A stretch of 64,000 nt of DNA, taken from Microtetraspora malaysiensis (GTDB lineage Bacteria; Actinomycetota; Actinomycetes; Streptosporangiales; Streptosporangiaceae). The notes under the pieces are model-generated. The model was not told where the DNA came from. It did no database searches and saw nothing but the letters and a program-made list of their open reading frames with translations. Numbering within the stretch: position 1 is the stretch's first letter; each line of letters opens with the position of its first letter. The position numbers and the translations under genes were made by a program. Shown here piece by piece: positions 35,920-45,898 of the stretch. Where the stretch lies: positions 13,162 to 77,161 of the forward strand of contig NZ_BBYJ01000036.1 in the NCBI RefSeq assembly GCF_001528665.1, read 5' to 3'.

Positions 35920-38838
35920 GTGACTCCGAAAACCGTGCAAACCGCGCTCATGGGTCGTTCCACCGAGCTCGGCCGGTTGCTGGGCGTGCTGGACGCGGCC
36001 GAGGACGGGCTGGCCGGGGTCGCGCTGGTGGGCGGCGACGCGGGGATCGGCAAGACGCGCCTCGTCAGCGAGGTCAGGGATCTCGCCGAGGAACGCGAAT
36101 TCACCGTGCTCGCCGGGCAGTGCGCGGAGCTCGGCGACGCCCTGCCGTACCTGCCGCTCGTGGACGCGCTGCGCGGGCTGGCGGAGCTGGACGCGCCCGG
36201 CGGCGACCCACTCGCCGCCTGGCCCGCGCTGCGGCGGCTGCTTCCCGGCGCCGACCCGGACCCCGCGGGGGTGGCGACGGGCGCGCTCGCCCAGCAGCAG
36301 CTCTTCGGCTCGGTGCTCGGCCTCCTGGCGTCCCTCGCGGAGCACCACCCGGTGCTGGTGGTGTTCGAGGACCTGCACTGGGCCGACCGCTCGACCCGCG
36401 ACCTGCTGGTCTTCCTCACCCGGATGCTGCAGCGCGAGCGGGTCGCCCTGATCGGCACCTACCGGACCGACGACCTGCACCGCAGACACCCGCTGCGCCC
36501 GGTCCTCGCCGAGCTCCAGCGCCTGCCGCTGGTCGGCACGATCGAGCTGCCCCCGCTCGGGGACGACGATCTGGCCCGCCATCTCGCCGATGTGGACGGG
36601 GCCTCCCGTCAGCCCGTCGGCGTGACGGACGACGTGATCGGCCAGGTCCTGGAGCGGGCCGGCGGCAACCCCTTCTTCGCCGAGGAGCTGCTCACCGCCG
36701 CCGCCACCCGCGGCGGTGTTCCCGGCAGCCTGTCCGACCTGCTGCTCTCCCGGGTGGAGGCGCTGTCCGACCAGGCGCGCCACGTCCTGCGGGTCGCGGC
36801 GGTGGCGGGCCACAGCGTCGACCACGACATGCTCGCGGACGCCGCCGGGCTCGGGGAGGTCGCGCTCGACGACACGCTGCGCGAGATCGTCTCGCGCGGG
36901 CTGCTGACCGCGGGCAGGCACGGCTACGCGTTCCGGCACGCGCTGCTCCAGGAGAGCGTGTACGACGACCTGCTCCCCGGCGAGCGGACCCGGCTGCACG
37001 GCGCCTTCGCCCGGCTGCTCGCCGCGCGCGGCGCCCCGGCCGCCGAGCTGGCCCACCACTACCAGGCGGGACACGACCTGCCGGGCGCGCTGCGCGCCTC
37101 GGTCGAGGCGGGCCGGATCGCCGCGGGCCTCGGCGCGCCCGCTGAGGCGCACCGGCACCTCGACCGGGCGCTGGAGATCTGGGAGCACGTGCCCGACGCC
37201 GAGCTGATCACCGGCACGAGCGCCGTCCGCGTCGCCCTGTCCAGCGCCGCGGCGGCCGCGGACGCCGGTGAGTACCGCCGGGCGGTCGCCCAGATCCGGC
37301 GGCTGCTCCCGACGCTCGGCGACCCGCTGCTGATTTCCGAGGCCAACGAGCGGCTCGCCTACTATCTGAGCGACTCCGACCTCGGCTCCGGCATGGTGGA
37401 GGCGGCCCGCGCGGCCGTGGACGCGCTGCCGCCGGACGAGCCGACCCCCTTGCTCGCCCGCGCGCTCGCGACGTACGCCCGGACCATGTTCGCCACCTCC
37501 GCCATACGCGATCTGGCGGCTCAGGCGCTGGACACCGCCCGGGCGGTGGGGGCGCGCGACGCCGAGGCCAGCGCGCTGATCTCGCTGGCGATCGTGGAGG
37601 AGGCGACGGGCACGATCGAGCGGGTGGTGGAGCTGCTCGACCTGGCCGCCGCGACGGGGCCGGACGACCTGTCGGTCCACCTGCGCGCCACCTTCCACAC
37701 GGCCCGGGTGCGCTACGAGCACGGCCGGCTGGAGGCCGCCGCGCGCCTGGCGGGCGCGGGCATCGAGCTGGCCGCCCGCAGCGGCCTCACCTGGAGCTTG
37801 TACGGCACGGACCTGCGCTTCCTCAGCTTCCTGATCCAGTACGCGGCCGGCGACTGGGACGAGGCCGAGCGGATCGCGGCCGGGTTCGGCGTGCGCGTCG
37901 GCACGATCGCCGCGGCGCGCCTGTCCTCGTTCGCGCTCTTCATCGAGGTCGGGCGGGGCGGCGACGCGGCCGACGAGCGGATGTCGTGGCTGCGGCCGTT
38001 CTGGCGGCCGGACGAGCTCGGCGGCGACGGCCTGGTGACCTACATGGCGGGCGGGCTCGCCGCCGAGCAGGCGCTCTGGCGCGGCGATCCGGAGACGGCG
38101 CTGCGCCACGTGACGGCGGTGACGGACACGCTCGACCCCTTCGACCCGGGACTGATCCGGATCTGCGCGACCGCCCTGTGGGCGCTGGCGGAGGGCGCGG
38201 CGCCGGACGACGCGCACGAGCGCGCCGACGACCTGATCGAGCGGGCGCGGTGGGCCGCCGCGAACGGCCCGTACGGCCCGCGCGAGGAGCTGGGCCCCGA
38301 GGGCGCCGCCTGGCTGCGGCGCGCCGAGGCCGAGTGGCACCGGGTCCGCGGGACGGCGGAGCCGCGCGTGTGGCGGGAGGCCGCGGACGCCTTCGGGTTC
38401 GGGTTCGTCTACGAGGAGGCGCGGTGCCGGTGGCGGCTCACCGAGTCGCTGCTGAACGCGGGCGAGCGCGAGGCCGCGCGGGCCGAGTGGTCCCGCGCCG
38501 TGGAGACCGCCGAGCGGCTCGGCGCCGCGCCGCTGCGTGCGGCGCTGGAGACGCTGGGCCGGCGGGCCGGGTTCACCGAGCCGTCACGGCCGCCCGCCGA
38601 GGCCGCTGACACCGTCGCCGTCGCCGAGGGCGGCCTCGAGGCGTTGACGGTCCGCGAGCGCGAGGTGCTCGAACACGTGGCGGCCGGCCTGTCCAACCGC
38701 GAGATCGGCACCCTGCTGTACATCTCGCAGAAGACCGTGAGCGTGCACGTCTCCAACATCCTGGCCAAGCTCGGCGTGGCGAGCCGCACCCAGGCCGCGG
38801 CCGTCGCGCACGGGCGCCGGGCGGCCGCCGGAAAGTGA
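35920..38838 (+). CDS. LuxR-family regulator with large STAND ATPase (LAL type)
   Basis: A 972-residue regulator. The N-terminal AAA/STAND domain has Walker [12 protein letters not shown] (about residue 40) and Walker [14 protein letters not shown] long helical TPR-like middle (about 370-880) follows. The C-terminal LuxR HTH reads [20 protein letters not shown], then [20 protein letters not shown] regulators sense a ligand through the middle section and activate a pathway. GTG at 35920 is 6 nt after CATACT, so it may be leaderless. The following aldehyde dehydrogenase is a possible but unproven target. Confidence 0.9.
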   Translation: MTPKTVQTALMGRSTELGRLLGVLDAAEDGLAGVALVGGDAGIGKTRLVSEVRDLAEEREFTVLAGQCAELGDALPYLPLVDALRGLAELDAPGGDPLAAWPALRRLLPGADPDPAGVATGALAQQQLFGSVLGLLASLAEHHPVLVVFEDLHWADRSTRDLLVFLTRMLQRERVALIGTYRTDDLHRRHPLRPVLAELQRLPLVGTIELPPLGDDDLARHLADVDGASRQPVGVTDDVIGQVLERAGGNPFFAEELLTAAATRGGVPGSLSDLLLSRVEALSDQARHVLRVAAVAGHSVDHDMLADAAGLGEVALDDTLREIVSRGLLTAGRHGYAFRHALLQESVYDDLLPGERTRLHGAFARLLAARGAPAAELAHHYQAGHDLPGALRASVEAGRIAAGLGAPAEAHRHLDRALEIWEHVPDAELITGTSAVRVALSSAAAAADAGEYRRAVAQIRRLLPTLGDPLLISEANERLAYYLSDSDLGSGMVEAARAAVDALPPDEPTPLLARALATYARTMFATSAIRDLAAQALDTARAVGARDAEASALISLAIVEEATGTIERVVELLDLAAATGPDDLSVHLRATFHTARVRYEHGRLEAAARLAGAGIELAARSGLTWSLYGTDLRFLSFLIQYAAGDWDEAERIAAGFGVRVGTIAAARLSSFALFIEVGRGGDAADERMSWLRPFWRPDELGGDGLVTYMAGGLAAEQALWRGDPETALRHVTAVTDTLDPFDPGLIRICATALWALAEGAAPDDAHERADDLIERARWAAANGPYGPREELGPEGAAWLRRAEAEWHRVRGTAEPRVWREAADAFGFGFVYEEARCRWRLTESLLNAGEREAARAEWSRAVETAERLGAAPLRAALETLGRRAGFTEPSRPPAEAADTVAVAEGGLEALTVREREVLEHVAAGLSNREIGTLLYISQKTVSVHVSNILAKLGVASRTQAAAVAHGRRAAAGK

Positions 38839-38921
38839 TCCGCCACGTTGCCGGTCCGCGCTTCACCCCGTCGCGCCCGCTTGTAACAATGCGACGGTAG
38901 CCCCGAAAGAGGAGGTCAACG

Positions 38922-40427
38922 GTGACCCGCCAGATCGCTTCCGTCATCGGTGGAAAGAACGAGCCCACCGGCTCCCCCTACACGTCCACGAACCCGGCCC
39001 GGCCCTCCGAGGCGGTGGCCGCCGTCCCGCTCGCCGACGCGCCGACGTTCGCCCGCGCCTGCCGCGACGCGGCCGAGGCGCAGAAGGAATGGTCCCGGGT
39101 GCCCGCCCCGGTGCGCGGCCGGGTGATCGCCTCCGTCGGCCGGCTGGTCGAGGCGAACACCGAGGCGCTGGCCCGCCTCGTGACCGAGGAGATCGGCAAA
39201 CCGTACGCCGAGGCGCTGGGCGAGGTCCGCGAGATCGTGGACACCTGCGACTTCTTCCTGGGCGAGGGGCGCCGGTTGTACGGCCAGACGGTGCCGTCGG
39301 AGATGCCGGACAAGAACCTGTTCACCTTCCGGGTCCCGGTGGGCGTCGCCGCGGTGATCACCGCGGGTAACTTCCCGGTGGCCGTCCCCTCGTGGTACCT
39401 GGTGCCCGCGCTGCTGTGCGGCAACGCCGTGGTGTGGAAGCCCGCCGAGTACGCCGCGGCGTCCGCGCACGCGCTGTACCGGCTGTTCGCCGCCGCCGGC
39501 CTGCCGGACGGCGTGCTGAACATCGTGTTCGCCGACGGCGCCGCCACGTACGAGGGGCTGGAGCTGGCCCTGTCCGAGGGCACCGTGCAGAAGGTCGGCT
39601 TCACCGGATCCAGCGCGGTCGGCCGGAGCGTCGGCGAGCTGTGCGGACGGCACCTGCAGTCGCCCTGCCTGGAGCTCGGCGGCAAGAACCCGATGGTCGT
39701 CATGCCGGACGCCGAACTCGACCTCGCGGTCGAGGGCGCGCTGTTCTCCGGCTTCGGCACGGCCGGCCAGCGCTGCACCTCGCTCGGCACGGTCATCGTC
39801 CACCGCGACGTCCACGACGCGTTCGTGCGCGCGTACGTCCAGGCGGTGCAGGCGGCGAAGATCGGTGACCCGAACGGCGACGTGCTTTACGGGCCGCTGC
39901 TCGACCGCAAGTTCGCCGAGCGGTACGAGGAGTACCTGACCTGGATCGAGCCGCACCACACGGTGCTGCCCGGGCCGACGGGGCGCATGGAGGGCGAGGG
40001 CCTCTACTACCACCCGGTGATCGTGGACGGCGTGCGCCCGGACGACCGGCTCTTCCTGGAGGAGACGTTCGGCCCGATCGTCGGCGTGACCACGTTCGAC
40101 ACGATCGACGAGGCGATCGCGCTGGCCAACCGGCCGGGCTACGGCCTGTCGTCGTCGATCTACACCACCGACCCGAAGGCCGCGTTCCGGTTCCGCGAGG
40201 GCGTCTCGGCGGGCATGGTCAGCGTCAACAACTCGACGTCGGGCGCCGAGGCGCACCTGCCGTTCGGCGGGAACGGCAAGTCCGGCAACGGCAGCCGGCA
40301 GAGCGGCGTGTGGGTGCTCGACCAGTTCACCCGCTGGCAGGCGATGAACTGGGACTATTCCGGCCGCCTGCAGAAGGCGCAGATGGACGTCGCCGACATC
40401 ACCCCCGACCTGGCCTTCCGCCTCTGA
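38922..40427 (+). CDS. NAD(P)+-dependent aldehyde dehydrogenase
   Basis: A 501-residue ALDH. Motifs: VITAGNFPVAVPSWYLVPALL (cofactor site), WKPAEYA, the glycine motif FTGSSAVG, catalytic Glu in LELGGKNP and catalytic Cys in TAGQRCTSLG, then EETFGPIVG and PFGGNGKSG. Its residues resemble the ALDH7/aminoadipate-semialdehyde group (TAGQRCTS), suggesting oxidation of an amino-aldehyde, but substrate is not certain. GTG at 38922 follows GAGGAGG. A strong hairpin terminates the gene. Confidence 0.92.
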   Translation: MTRQIASVIGGKNEPTGSPYTSTNPARPSEAVAAVPLADAPTFARACRDAAEAQKEWSRVPAPVRGRVIASVGRLVEANTEALARLVTEEIGKPYAEALGEVREIVDTCDFFLGEGRRLYGQTVPSEMPDKNLFTFRVPVGVAAVITAGNFPVAVPSWYLVPALLCGNAVVWKPAEYAAASAHALYRLFAAAGLPDGVLNIVFADGAATYEGLELALSEGTVQKVGFTGSSAVGRSVGELCGRHLQSPCLELGGKNPMVVMPDAELDLAVEGALFSGFGTAGQRCTSLGTVIVHRDVHDAFVRAYVQAVQAAKIGDPNGDVLYGPLLDRKFAERYEEYLTWIEPHHTVLPGPTGRMEGEGLYYHPVIVDGVRPDDRLFLEETFGPIVGVTTFDTIDEAIALANRPGYGLSSSIYTTDPKAAFRFREGVSAGMVSVNNSTSGAEAHLPFGGNGKSGNGSRQSGVWVLDQFTRWQAMNWDYSGRLQKAQMDVADITPDLAFRL

Positions 40428-40448
40428 CCCGGGCGCGACCCGGACGCC

Positions 40449-40488
40449 GGACGGCCCCGGACTCCTTGCGCGGAGTCCGGGGCCGTCC
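40449..40488. terminator. Strong bidirectional terminator
   Basis: A 17-bp perfect stem (40449-40465 with 40472-40488) and a 6-nt loop TTGCGC between the convergent ALDH and FtsH-like genes. It is the longest perfect hairpin I found in the window. Confidence 0.9.
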
Positions 40489-40506
40489 CGGTATGCGGCC
40501 GGGACG

Positions 40507-43500
40507 TCAGGCCGTGGCCTCGGGGCCGCGGCGGCCGTCGTATCCGAGCACCCGCATCGCGATCTCGGGGTCCATGGCGGCCGCGAGCAACTGGGCGCGT
40601 TCGGCCGCCCGGTCCCTCGCCTCCTCCGCCCGCCTGCGGGCGGCCTGCTGGGCGCGCACCACCGCGACGGCGGCCACGATCAGCCCGACGACGCCGAGGA
40701 GCGTGAGGAACAGGATCAGCGCGGTCCCCGACGGGACGCCGTCGGCTCCTTCCTCCGTCGCCACGGCGACGCCGTCCTGCAGGAAGGCCACACCGAGCAG
40801 CGTGAGCACGACGAGCGCGATGACGCCGCCGATGAGCGCCCACAGCAGGCCGTGCGCCCCGCCGCGTCCCTGCCCGGCCGGGTGGACGGCGGGACCGGAG
40901 CCGTTCTGATACGGGAAGTCCGGGATGTCGCCATAACCGGTGCCGTGACCGTTCACCGGCGCCGAAACCGGCATCGCGGCCGGGATCGTGGTGGGCTGCA
41001 TCGTGGGCGGCATCGCGGGAATCACCACGGCCGGCACGCCCGGCGACGTCTCCTGAGGTTCGTACGACTGGTCGCCCCACGGAGGCGCGAAGCTCGGCAC
41101 GCCCGACATCCCCGACATATCAGGATTCGACGGCACCGGCGCGTACGGCCGGGCGGCCGCGAGGACGGCCGAGGGCTCCAGCTCCGGCACCCGGTCCGGC
41201 GCGGGCAGGTCCACCTGGACGGCGCTGTGGCCGCGGTGGGCCTCCGCGGCGGCCACGTGGTACGCCTCGATCTCCTCGTAGAACCCGTCCGAGCCGTAGA
41301 CGGTGCCGTCCACGAGCGGCCCGCGGGTCCCCTCGATGACCGCGACCACGTCGTCGCCGTTCAGCGTCTTGTGGTGTTCAAGGGCGTGCGCGACGCTGAG
41401 CACCTCGCGCCGGTTCTCGCGCAGCAGCGCGGCGGTCTTCTCCAGGAGCTGGTTGAGGTTGAACTCGATCCGCTCCGGGAGCATGTCGGGCGTGAGGTCG
41501 TTCCCCCGCGACCGCGGCGTGGCGGTGAAGCCGATCCCGCCGCCCTGGCCCGGGGCCTTCTGCGCCCGGCCCTCGCGGATGCCGAGGTCCTGCAGGGCGG
41601 GCAGCGACGCGACGCCGATGCCCATGCCCCAGTGCGCCTCCATCAGCCCGGTCAGCAGCGTGGCCGACTGGAGGTCGCTGGAGACGCCCGAGGAGTTGTC
41701 CTCCCCGAAGAACATCCGCTCGCCCGCGAGCGAGGCGAGGGAGACCATGATGTCCGCCTCGTACTCGGACTTCCAGCGGGTGAACTGGTCCTCCGGCTTG
41801 ATGCTGGACACCATGCCCAGGTAGTCGGCGCCCTTCTCGATCGTGGCGAGGTCGATCTCCAGGTGGTGCCGGGTGCGGTACGCGACGACGGCATGGCACG
41901 CCTCGTGCACGGCCACCGCGTGCCGTTCCCGTTCGATGTACTCCACGTCCTCCGGGGGGCCGAGCTGCTTGAGCCGCTTGGCCCGCATGACATCCGACCA
42001 GGTGATCGTGTCCCTGCCGTCCCTGATCGCGGTGATCAGCGACTCGTTGACCAGGTCCTTGATCGTCGCGCCGGTGGCGTACGGAGTGATCGTGGCCAGC
42101 TTGCCGATCTGCTCGTCGGTCAGCTCGTGCCGCACCTTGCCGAAATAGCCCTGGTAGGTGCGGATCCGGCCGTCCTTGGAGGGATAGCCGACCTTGTAGA
42201 TGCGGTCGATGCGGCCGGGGCGCAGCAGCGCCTCGTCCAGCGCCTCCGGCAGGTTGGTCGCCATCATGATCAGGATCCGGTACTTCGGCGGCGGCTTGGG
42301 CCGCATCCCGAGCAACCGCCGCACGTACCGGTTGACGAAGCCGCGCGGTTTCTTCAGGCCGGAGATCTCGGTGAGCAGCGCCTGCAGCGTGCCCATGCCG
42401 CCCCCGCCGCCCATGCCCGCGCCGTACACCAGGCGGCTGACGAAGGCGCCGGTCCGGGACCTGGGGGCGTCCGCCTCGGCCCGCTCCCGGCCGCCGCCGA
42501 GCGCGTCGCGGCCGAGCAGCCACCGGGTCTCCTGATCGAGGTAGGCGAAGCCGTTGCATCCGGTGTGCTGGAAGGGCGCGGGCGCGATCCGGCCCCACCC
42601 CCCGCCGGGGCCGCCCTGCGCGAGCGCGCCCCGGTTGCCGAGGGAGTCGGCCTCGTCGAAGAAGACGATGACGCCGCCGTAGCGGAGCGCCAGCTTGCGC
42701 AGCTTCCGGAACAGCGACTTCACCTTCAGCACGCCGACGCCGAAGAACATGTTGATGAACGCGCCGGGGTCCACGAAGACGTACGGCTTGCCGGTCGAGC
42801 CGGCGACCGCCTCGGCCATGAGGGTCTTGCCGGTGCCCGGAGGGCCCCACAGCAGGATGCCGCTCGGCACGTAACCGCCCCGGGCCTCGATCTCGTCGGG
42901 CCGTTCGAGGAAGACGATGTTCTCCTTGACCCGCTCGACCACGTGGTCCTGGCCCCACACGTCGGAGAACCGCGTCTTGATGTCGTCGGGGAAGTAGACG
43001 TCCACGCCGCCGCGTGACAGGAACCAGAAGATCGCGGCGAACTGGCCGACGGCGAGCAGCATGTAGAGGAGGACCTGCAGGACCGTCGGGAGATAGCCGA
43101 TCGCCTGCGCCGGGGCCTGGATCAGCGCCTCGAGGGGTGAGACGTCCCCCAGCCGCCCCAGCACGACGGCGACGACCGAGATCCAGATCGCCCACTTCAC
43201 CGCGCGGGCCAGCCGGTAGCGGGTCCAGTCGCCGAACCGGCGGCGGGTCCACCGGTTCCACCCGCCGAAGACCTTCTCGGTCCAGAACCGGTGGTACGCC
43301 GCGGAGCGCTCGCTGATCAGGAAGTGGACCTGCCTGACCGCCTCCAGCCCGGCCAGCCACAGGAGCCAGGTGGACTCGCGGGCGGTGACGGCGATCGCCT
43401 CCGGGACCGTGATGATCTCGCGGAAGGCGCCGACGGTGTTCAGGACGAGGACGCCGAACAGGACCGCGAGCAGCAGCAGGAACTTCCCCCGGTCCCACAG

Positions 43501-43587
43501 CGGGAGCCGTTTCCTGGTGAGCGGGTCACGGTCGACGGGACCCGATCCGGGTTCGCGCAGCCCCTCGGGCCGATGTGCCGTGTTCAT
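40507..43587 (-). CDS. FtsH-like AAA+ zinc metalloprotease with insert and C-terminal membrane extension
   Basis: A 1026-residue protein, far longer than the usual 600-700. Four hydrophobic N-terminal segments (about 30-210) precede an AAA domain with Walker A GPPGTGKT (about residue 247), Walker B VIVFFDEAD and the SRH region LLRPGRIDR. About 100 extra residues rich in Gly, with two Gly-rich stretches, separate Walker B from sensor 1. The M41 zinc motif HEACH is at 561-565 and the third-ligand region is SSGVSSDLQSA. A Pro-rich linker and two more membrane helices (about 930-1000) end the protein. It probably degrades membrane proteins. A lipoprotein gene lies 13 nt upstream in the same operon. 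Confidence 0.88.
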   Translation of the reverse strand: MNTAHRPEGLREPGSGPVDRDPLTRKRLPLWDRGKFLLLLAVLFGVLVLNTVGAFREIITVPEAIAVTARESTWLLWLAGLEAVRQVHFLISERSAAYHRFWTEKVFGGWNRWTRRRFGDWTRYRLARAVKWAIWISVVAVVLGRLGDVSPLEALIQAPAQAIGYLPTVLQVLLYMLLAVGQFAAIFWFLSRGGVDVYFPDDIKTRFSDVWGQDHVVERVKENIVFLERPDEIEARGGYVPSGILLWGPPGTGKTLMAEAVAGSTGKPYVFVDPGAFINMFFGVGVLKVKSLFRKLRKLALRYGGVIVFFDEADSLGNRGALAQGGPGGGWGRIAPAPFQHTGCNGFAYLDQETRWLLGRDALGGGRERAEADAPRSRTGAFVSRLVYGAGMGGGGGMGTLQALLTEISGLKKPRGFVNRYVRRLLGMRPKPPPKYRILIMMATNLPEALDEALLRPGRIDRIYKVGYPSKDGRIRTYQGYFGKVRHELTDEQIGKLATITPYATGATIKDLVNESLITAIRDGRDTITWSDVMRAKRLKQLGPPEDVEYIERERHAVAVHEACHAVVAYRTRHHLEIDLATIEKGADYLGMVSSIKPEDQFTRWKSEYEADIMVSLASLAGERMFFGEDNSSGVSSDLQSATLLTGLMEAHWGMGIGVASLPALQDLGIREGRAQKAPGQGGGIGFTATPRSRGNDLTPDMLPERIEFNLNQLLEKTAALLRENRREVLSVAHALEHHKTLNGDDVVAVIEGTRGPLVDGTVYGSDGFYEEIEAYHVAAAEAHRGHSAVQVDLPAPDRVPELEPSAVLAAARPYAPVPSNPDMSGMSGVPSFAPPWGDQSYEPQETSPGVPAVVIPAMPPTMQPTTIPAAMPVSAPVNGHGTGYGDIPDFPYQNGSGPAVHPAGQGRGGAHGLLWALIGGVIALVVLTLLGVAFLQDGVAVATEEGADGVPSGTALILFLTLLGVVGLIVAAVAVVRAQQAARRRAEEARDRAAERAQLLAAAMDPEIAMRVLGYDGRRGPEATA

Positions 43588-43600
43588 CCGAGGGACTCCT

Positions 43601-44305
43601 TCACGAGGTGACGCGCCTGATCTTGAAGGACCGCGCGACCAGGTCGATCTCCTTGGCCCGCTGCTTGTAGCAGGCGGCCGTGCAGCGGATCAGCAGCGTG
43701 GACACGTGGCTTCCGTCGGCGGACAGGTAGGCCGTCTCGTCGAACGTCTGGACCGGCCCGCCGAGCAGCCGGTAGTTGAAGACCGTCCGTATCCCGCGCA
43801 CGCCGTCCCGCACCGGCAGCACCTGGTCGCTGAGTACTTCGAAGCCCTTGAACGGCGAGGCCGCCGACGATTCGAACTGCTGCCGCGCCTCCTGGCTCAC
43901 CGCGACGGGGAGCCCGGACGAGTTGCGCAGCGTGTTGAGCGACGCGTCGTCGCGCTGGGCCGGGGTGAGCGTCTGGACCTTCGCCATCACGAACGGCCGG
44001 TCCCCGGCGATGGAGCCGGGAACCAGGAGATGGTCGGCGGAGGGCGTGGCGTGGGCGTCGAACCCGACCGTCCAGGTGAGCTGTTTCTGCGACCGCGCGG
44101 TCTCCGACTGCGGGTCACCGAAGAGCTTGCCGTCGAGCGAGCCCTGGTCGACCTTGCGCCAGGCCGAGGGCACCCTGAAATACGTCGCCCCGGCGACGTC
44201 GCGCACGTACGTGTACGCGGTGCTCGCGCATCCCGACAGCTCCGCGACCAGTGCGGAGGCTGTCGTCAACGCCACCATTCCGGACCAAACCCGCCGACTT
44301 TCCAC
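43601..44305 (-). CDS. Predicted lipoprotein upstream of FtsH-like gene
   Basis: A 234-residue exported protein. Its signal peptide ends in the lipobox LSGC (Cys26), so it should be lipid-anchored outside the membrane. The mature part has no family motif that I recognise and looks like a mixed alpha/beta domain (FRVPSAWRKVD, then TVFNYRLLGGPVQTFDETAY). GTG at 44305 has GGAGG about 10 nt upstream and gives a proper signal peptide; the frame is open further upstream but that part lacks support. Its 13-nt distance to the FtsH-like gene suggests joint action at the membrane. Confidence 0.7.
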   Translation of the reverse strand: MESRRVWSGMVALTTASALVAELSGCASTAYTYVRDVAGATYFRVPSAWRKVDQGSLDGKLFGDPQSETARSQKQLTWTVGFDAHATPSADHLLVPGSIAGDRPFVMAKVQTLTPAQRDDASLNTLRNSSGLPVAVSQEARQQFESSAASPFKGFEVLSDQVLPVRDGVRGIRTVFNYRLLGGPVQTFDETAYLSADGSHVSTLLIRCTAACYKQRAKEIDLVARSFKIRRVTS

Positions 44306-44634
44306 CAGGGCCCAACCTCCGCTTTGCGGGTGTACGAGGTAGTAGTGCCCGTTTTCGTCATATGCATCTCGGGACGGGCGGGGATCATCCGCGGAAAAGT
44401 ATCCGAATATTTCCCATATCGCGGCTTCGCCTGTTATCGGACGCCATGCCGGAAAAGTGATGACTCGATCATGTAACTCCGGATGACTGATCGCGTGAGA
44501 TAGTGCTGTCCATCGGGGAGCCCGGCGAAAATCCACCTATCGCCAGCGCGCGAAGTGGCCAAGGATGGAGGGGTCGGAAGTGCCGCCCACCGGACTCGCC
44601 GCAGACGCACTGCCGACGGACTTGGAGCACTTCG
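44306..44634. promoter_or_regulatory. Divergent intergenic region
   Basis: A 329-bp stretch with lower GC than its surroundings (e.g. 44350-44480). It separates the lipoprotein/FtsH-like operon from the AhpD-like gene and should hold promoters for both. I see no clear operator dyad. The minus frame is open across 44306-44536, but no start or ribosome site supports it. Confidence 0.4.
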
Positions 44635-45024
44635 ATGAGCGACAACGTGGACGACCTTGACCGTTGGGCTCGCGGGCTGGAGATCATGAAGCGGGTCAAC
44701 GGGTGGGACCATCCCGGCGAGGCACCCGGCGAGTTCTTCGGCATCACGGTGGAGCATCTCTTCGCCGAGATCTGGGCACGCGACGTGCTGTCGGTCAGGG
44801 ACCGGCGGCTGCTGCTGCTCGGGTTGCTCGTCGGCCAAGGCCTCGACGACGCCCTGCGCGTCCAGCTCGACACCGCGTTGCGCACCGGGGAGCTGACCCC
44901 CACCGAGCTACGCGAGGTCGTCGTCTTCCTGACCTACTACGCCGGCTGGCCGCGCGGCACCCGCCTCAACGAACAGGTCGAGGAGCTGATCGAGCGCGTG
45001 TCCGGAACCGGCCCCGCGGACTGA
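44635..45024 (+). CDS. Carboxymuconolactone decarboxylase/AhpD-like protein
   Basis: A 129-residue all-helical protein with the CMD family pattern: EHLFAEIWARDVLSVRDRRLLLLGLLVGQG, split here as the core region around residues 40-70, then LTPTELREVVVFLTYYAGWPR. It lacks the CxxC of AhpD peroxidases, so it fits the lactone decarboxylase-type or an uncharacterised branch. TGGAG lies 8 nt before ATG 44635. Substrate unknown; the SDR 55 nt downstream might act with it. Confidence 0.82.
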   Translation: MSDNVDDLDRWARGLEIMKRVNGWDHPGEAPGEFFGITVEHLFAEIWARDVLSVRDRRLLLLGLLVGQGLDDALRVQLDTALRTGELTPTELREVVVFLTYYAGWPRGTRLNEQVEELIERVSGTGPAD

Positions 45025-45079
45025 CCCGTCCCGCGCCCGGCCGGAGATCGTTGTCGGCCTGTTGGACTAGTCTGCCGTC

Positions 45080-45832
45080 ATGCCCACCGCTCTCATCACC
45101 GGCGCGACCGCCGGCCTCGGCGCGGCCTTCGCCCGCCGCCTCGCCGCAGACGGCCTCTCCCTCGTGCTCGTCGCCCGCGACGAGGCCCGGCTGACCGCGT
45201 CCGCGGCGGAGCTGCGCAAGCGGTACGGCGTCGCCGTCGAGGTGCTGCCCGCCGACCTCTCCCTCGACGAGGGCATCCGCCGGGTCGAGGAGCGGCTGGA
45301 GCGCGGCGTCGACCTGCTGGTCAACAACGCCGGCTTCGGGCACCCGGGCGCGTTCCTGGAGGTCCCGGTCGCCGACGAGGTGACCATGCTGCGGGTCCAC
45401 TGCGAGGCGGTGCTGCGCCTCACCCTGGCCGCGTTGCCCGGGATGCGCTCGCGCGGCCGGGGCTACGTGATCAACGTGGCGTCGGTGGCGGCGTTCTTCA
45501 CCCGGGGCACCTACAGCGCGTCCAAGGCGTGGGTGGTCAACTTCAGCGAGTCGGCCGCCGCCGAGATCCCCGAGCCGAACGTGCGCGTCATGGCCCTGTG
45601 CCCCGGATTCGTCCGAACCGAGTTCCACCAGCGGGCCGCGATGGACACCTCCGGCATCCCGGACTTCCTGTGGCTGTCGGCCGATCAGGTGGTCGACGAG
45701 GCGATGCGCGACCTCGCCCGCGGCCGGCGGGTCAGCGTCCCCACGGCGCGCTACAAGGCGATCGTGTCGGTGGGCAGATTCGTCCCGCGGACCCTGATCG
45801 GGCAGGTGTCGGGCCGCCTCGGGCGCCGCTGA
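45080..45832 (+). CDS. Short-chain dehydrogenase/reductase
   Basis: A 250-residue classical SDR. The cofactor motif is TGATAGLGAAFA, the NNAG motif is NNAGFG, the catalytic Ser is in NVASVAAFF and the YxxxK is YSASK. The Arg after the second beta strand (VLVARDEAR) suggests NADPH use. ATG 45080 is preceded at 6 nt by TAGTCT, so the mRNA is probably leaderless. Substrate unknown. Confidence 0.9.
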   Translation: MPTALITGATAGLGAAFARRLAADGLSLVLVARDEARLTASAAELRKRYGVAVEVLPADLSLDEGIRRVEERLERGVDLLVNNAGFGHPGAFLEVPVADEVTMLRVHCEAVLRLTLAALPGMRSRGRGYVINVASVAAFFTRGTYSASKAWVVNFSESAAAEIPEPNVRVMALCPGFVRTEFHQRAAMDTSGIPDFLWLSADQVVDEAMRDLARGRRVSVPTARYKAIVSVGRFVPRTLIGQVSGRLGRR

Positions 45833-45898
45833 CCCGGCCGGTCACCCGGGCCGCCGCGGCGTGGGGAAGGCGCCACCCGCGCGCGGCCTCCTGGCGGA

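Noticed and set aside
44306-44536. Longer start for the lipoprotein
   Set aside because: It would bury the signal peptide and lipobox 77 residues inside the protein, and has no ribosome site.
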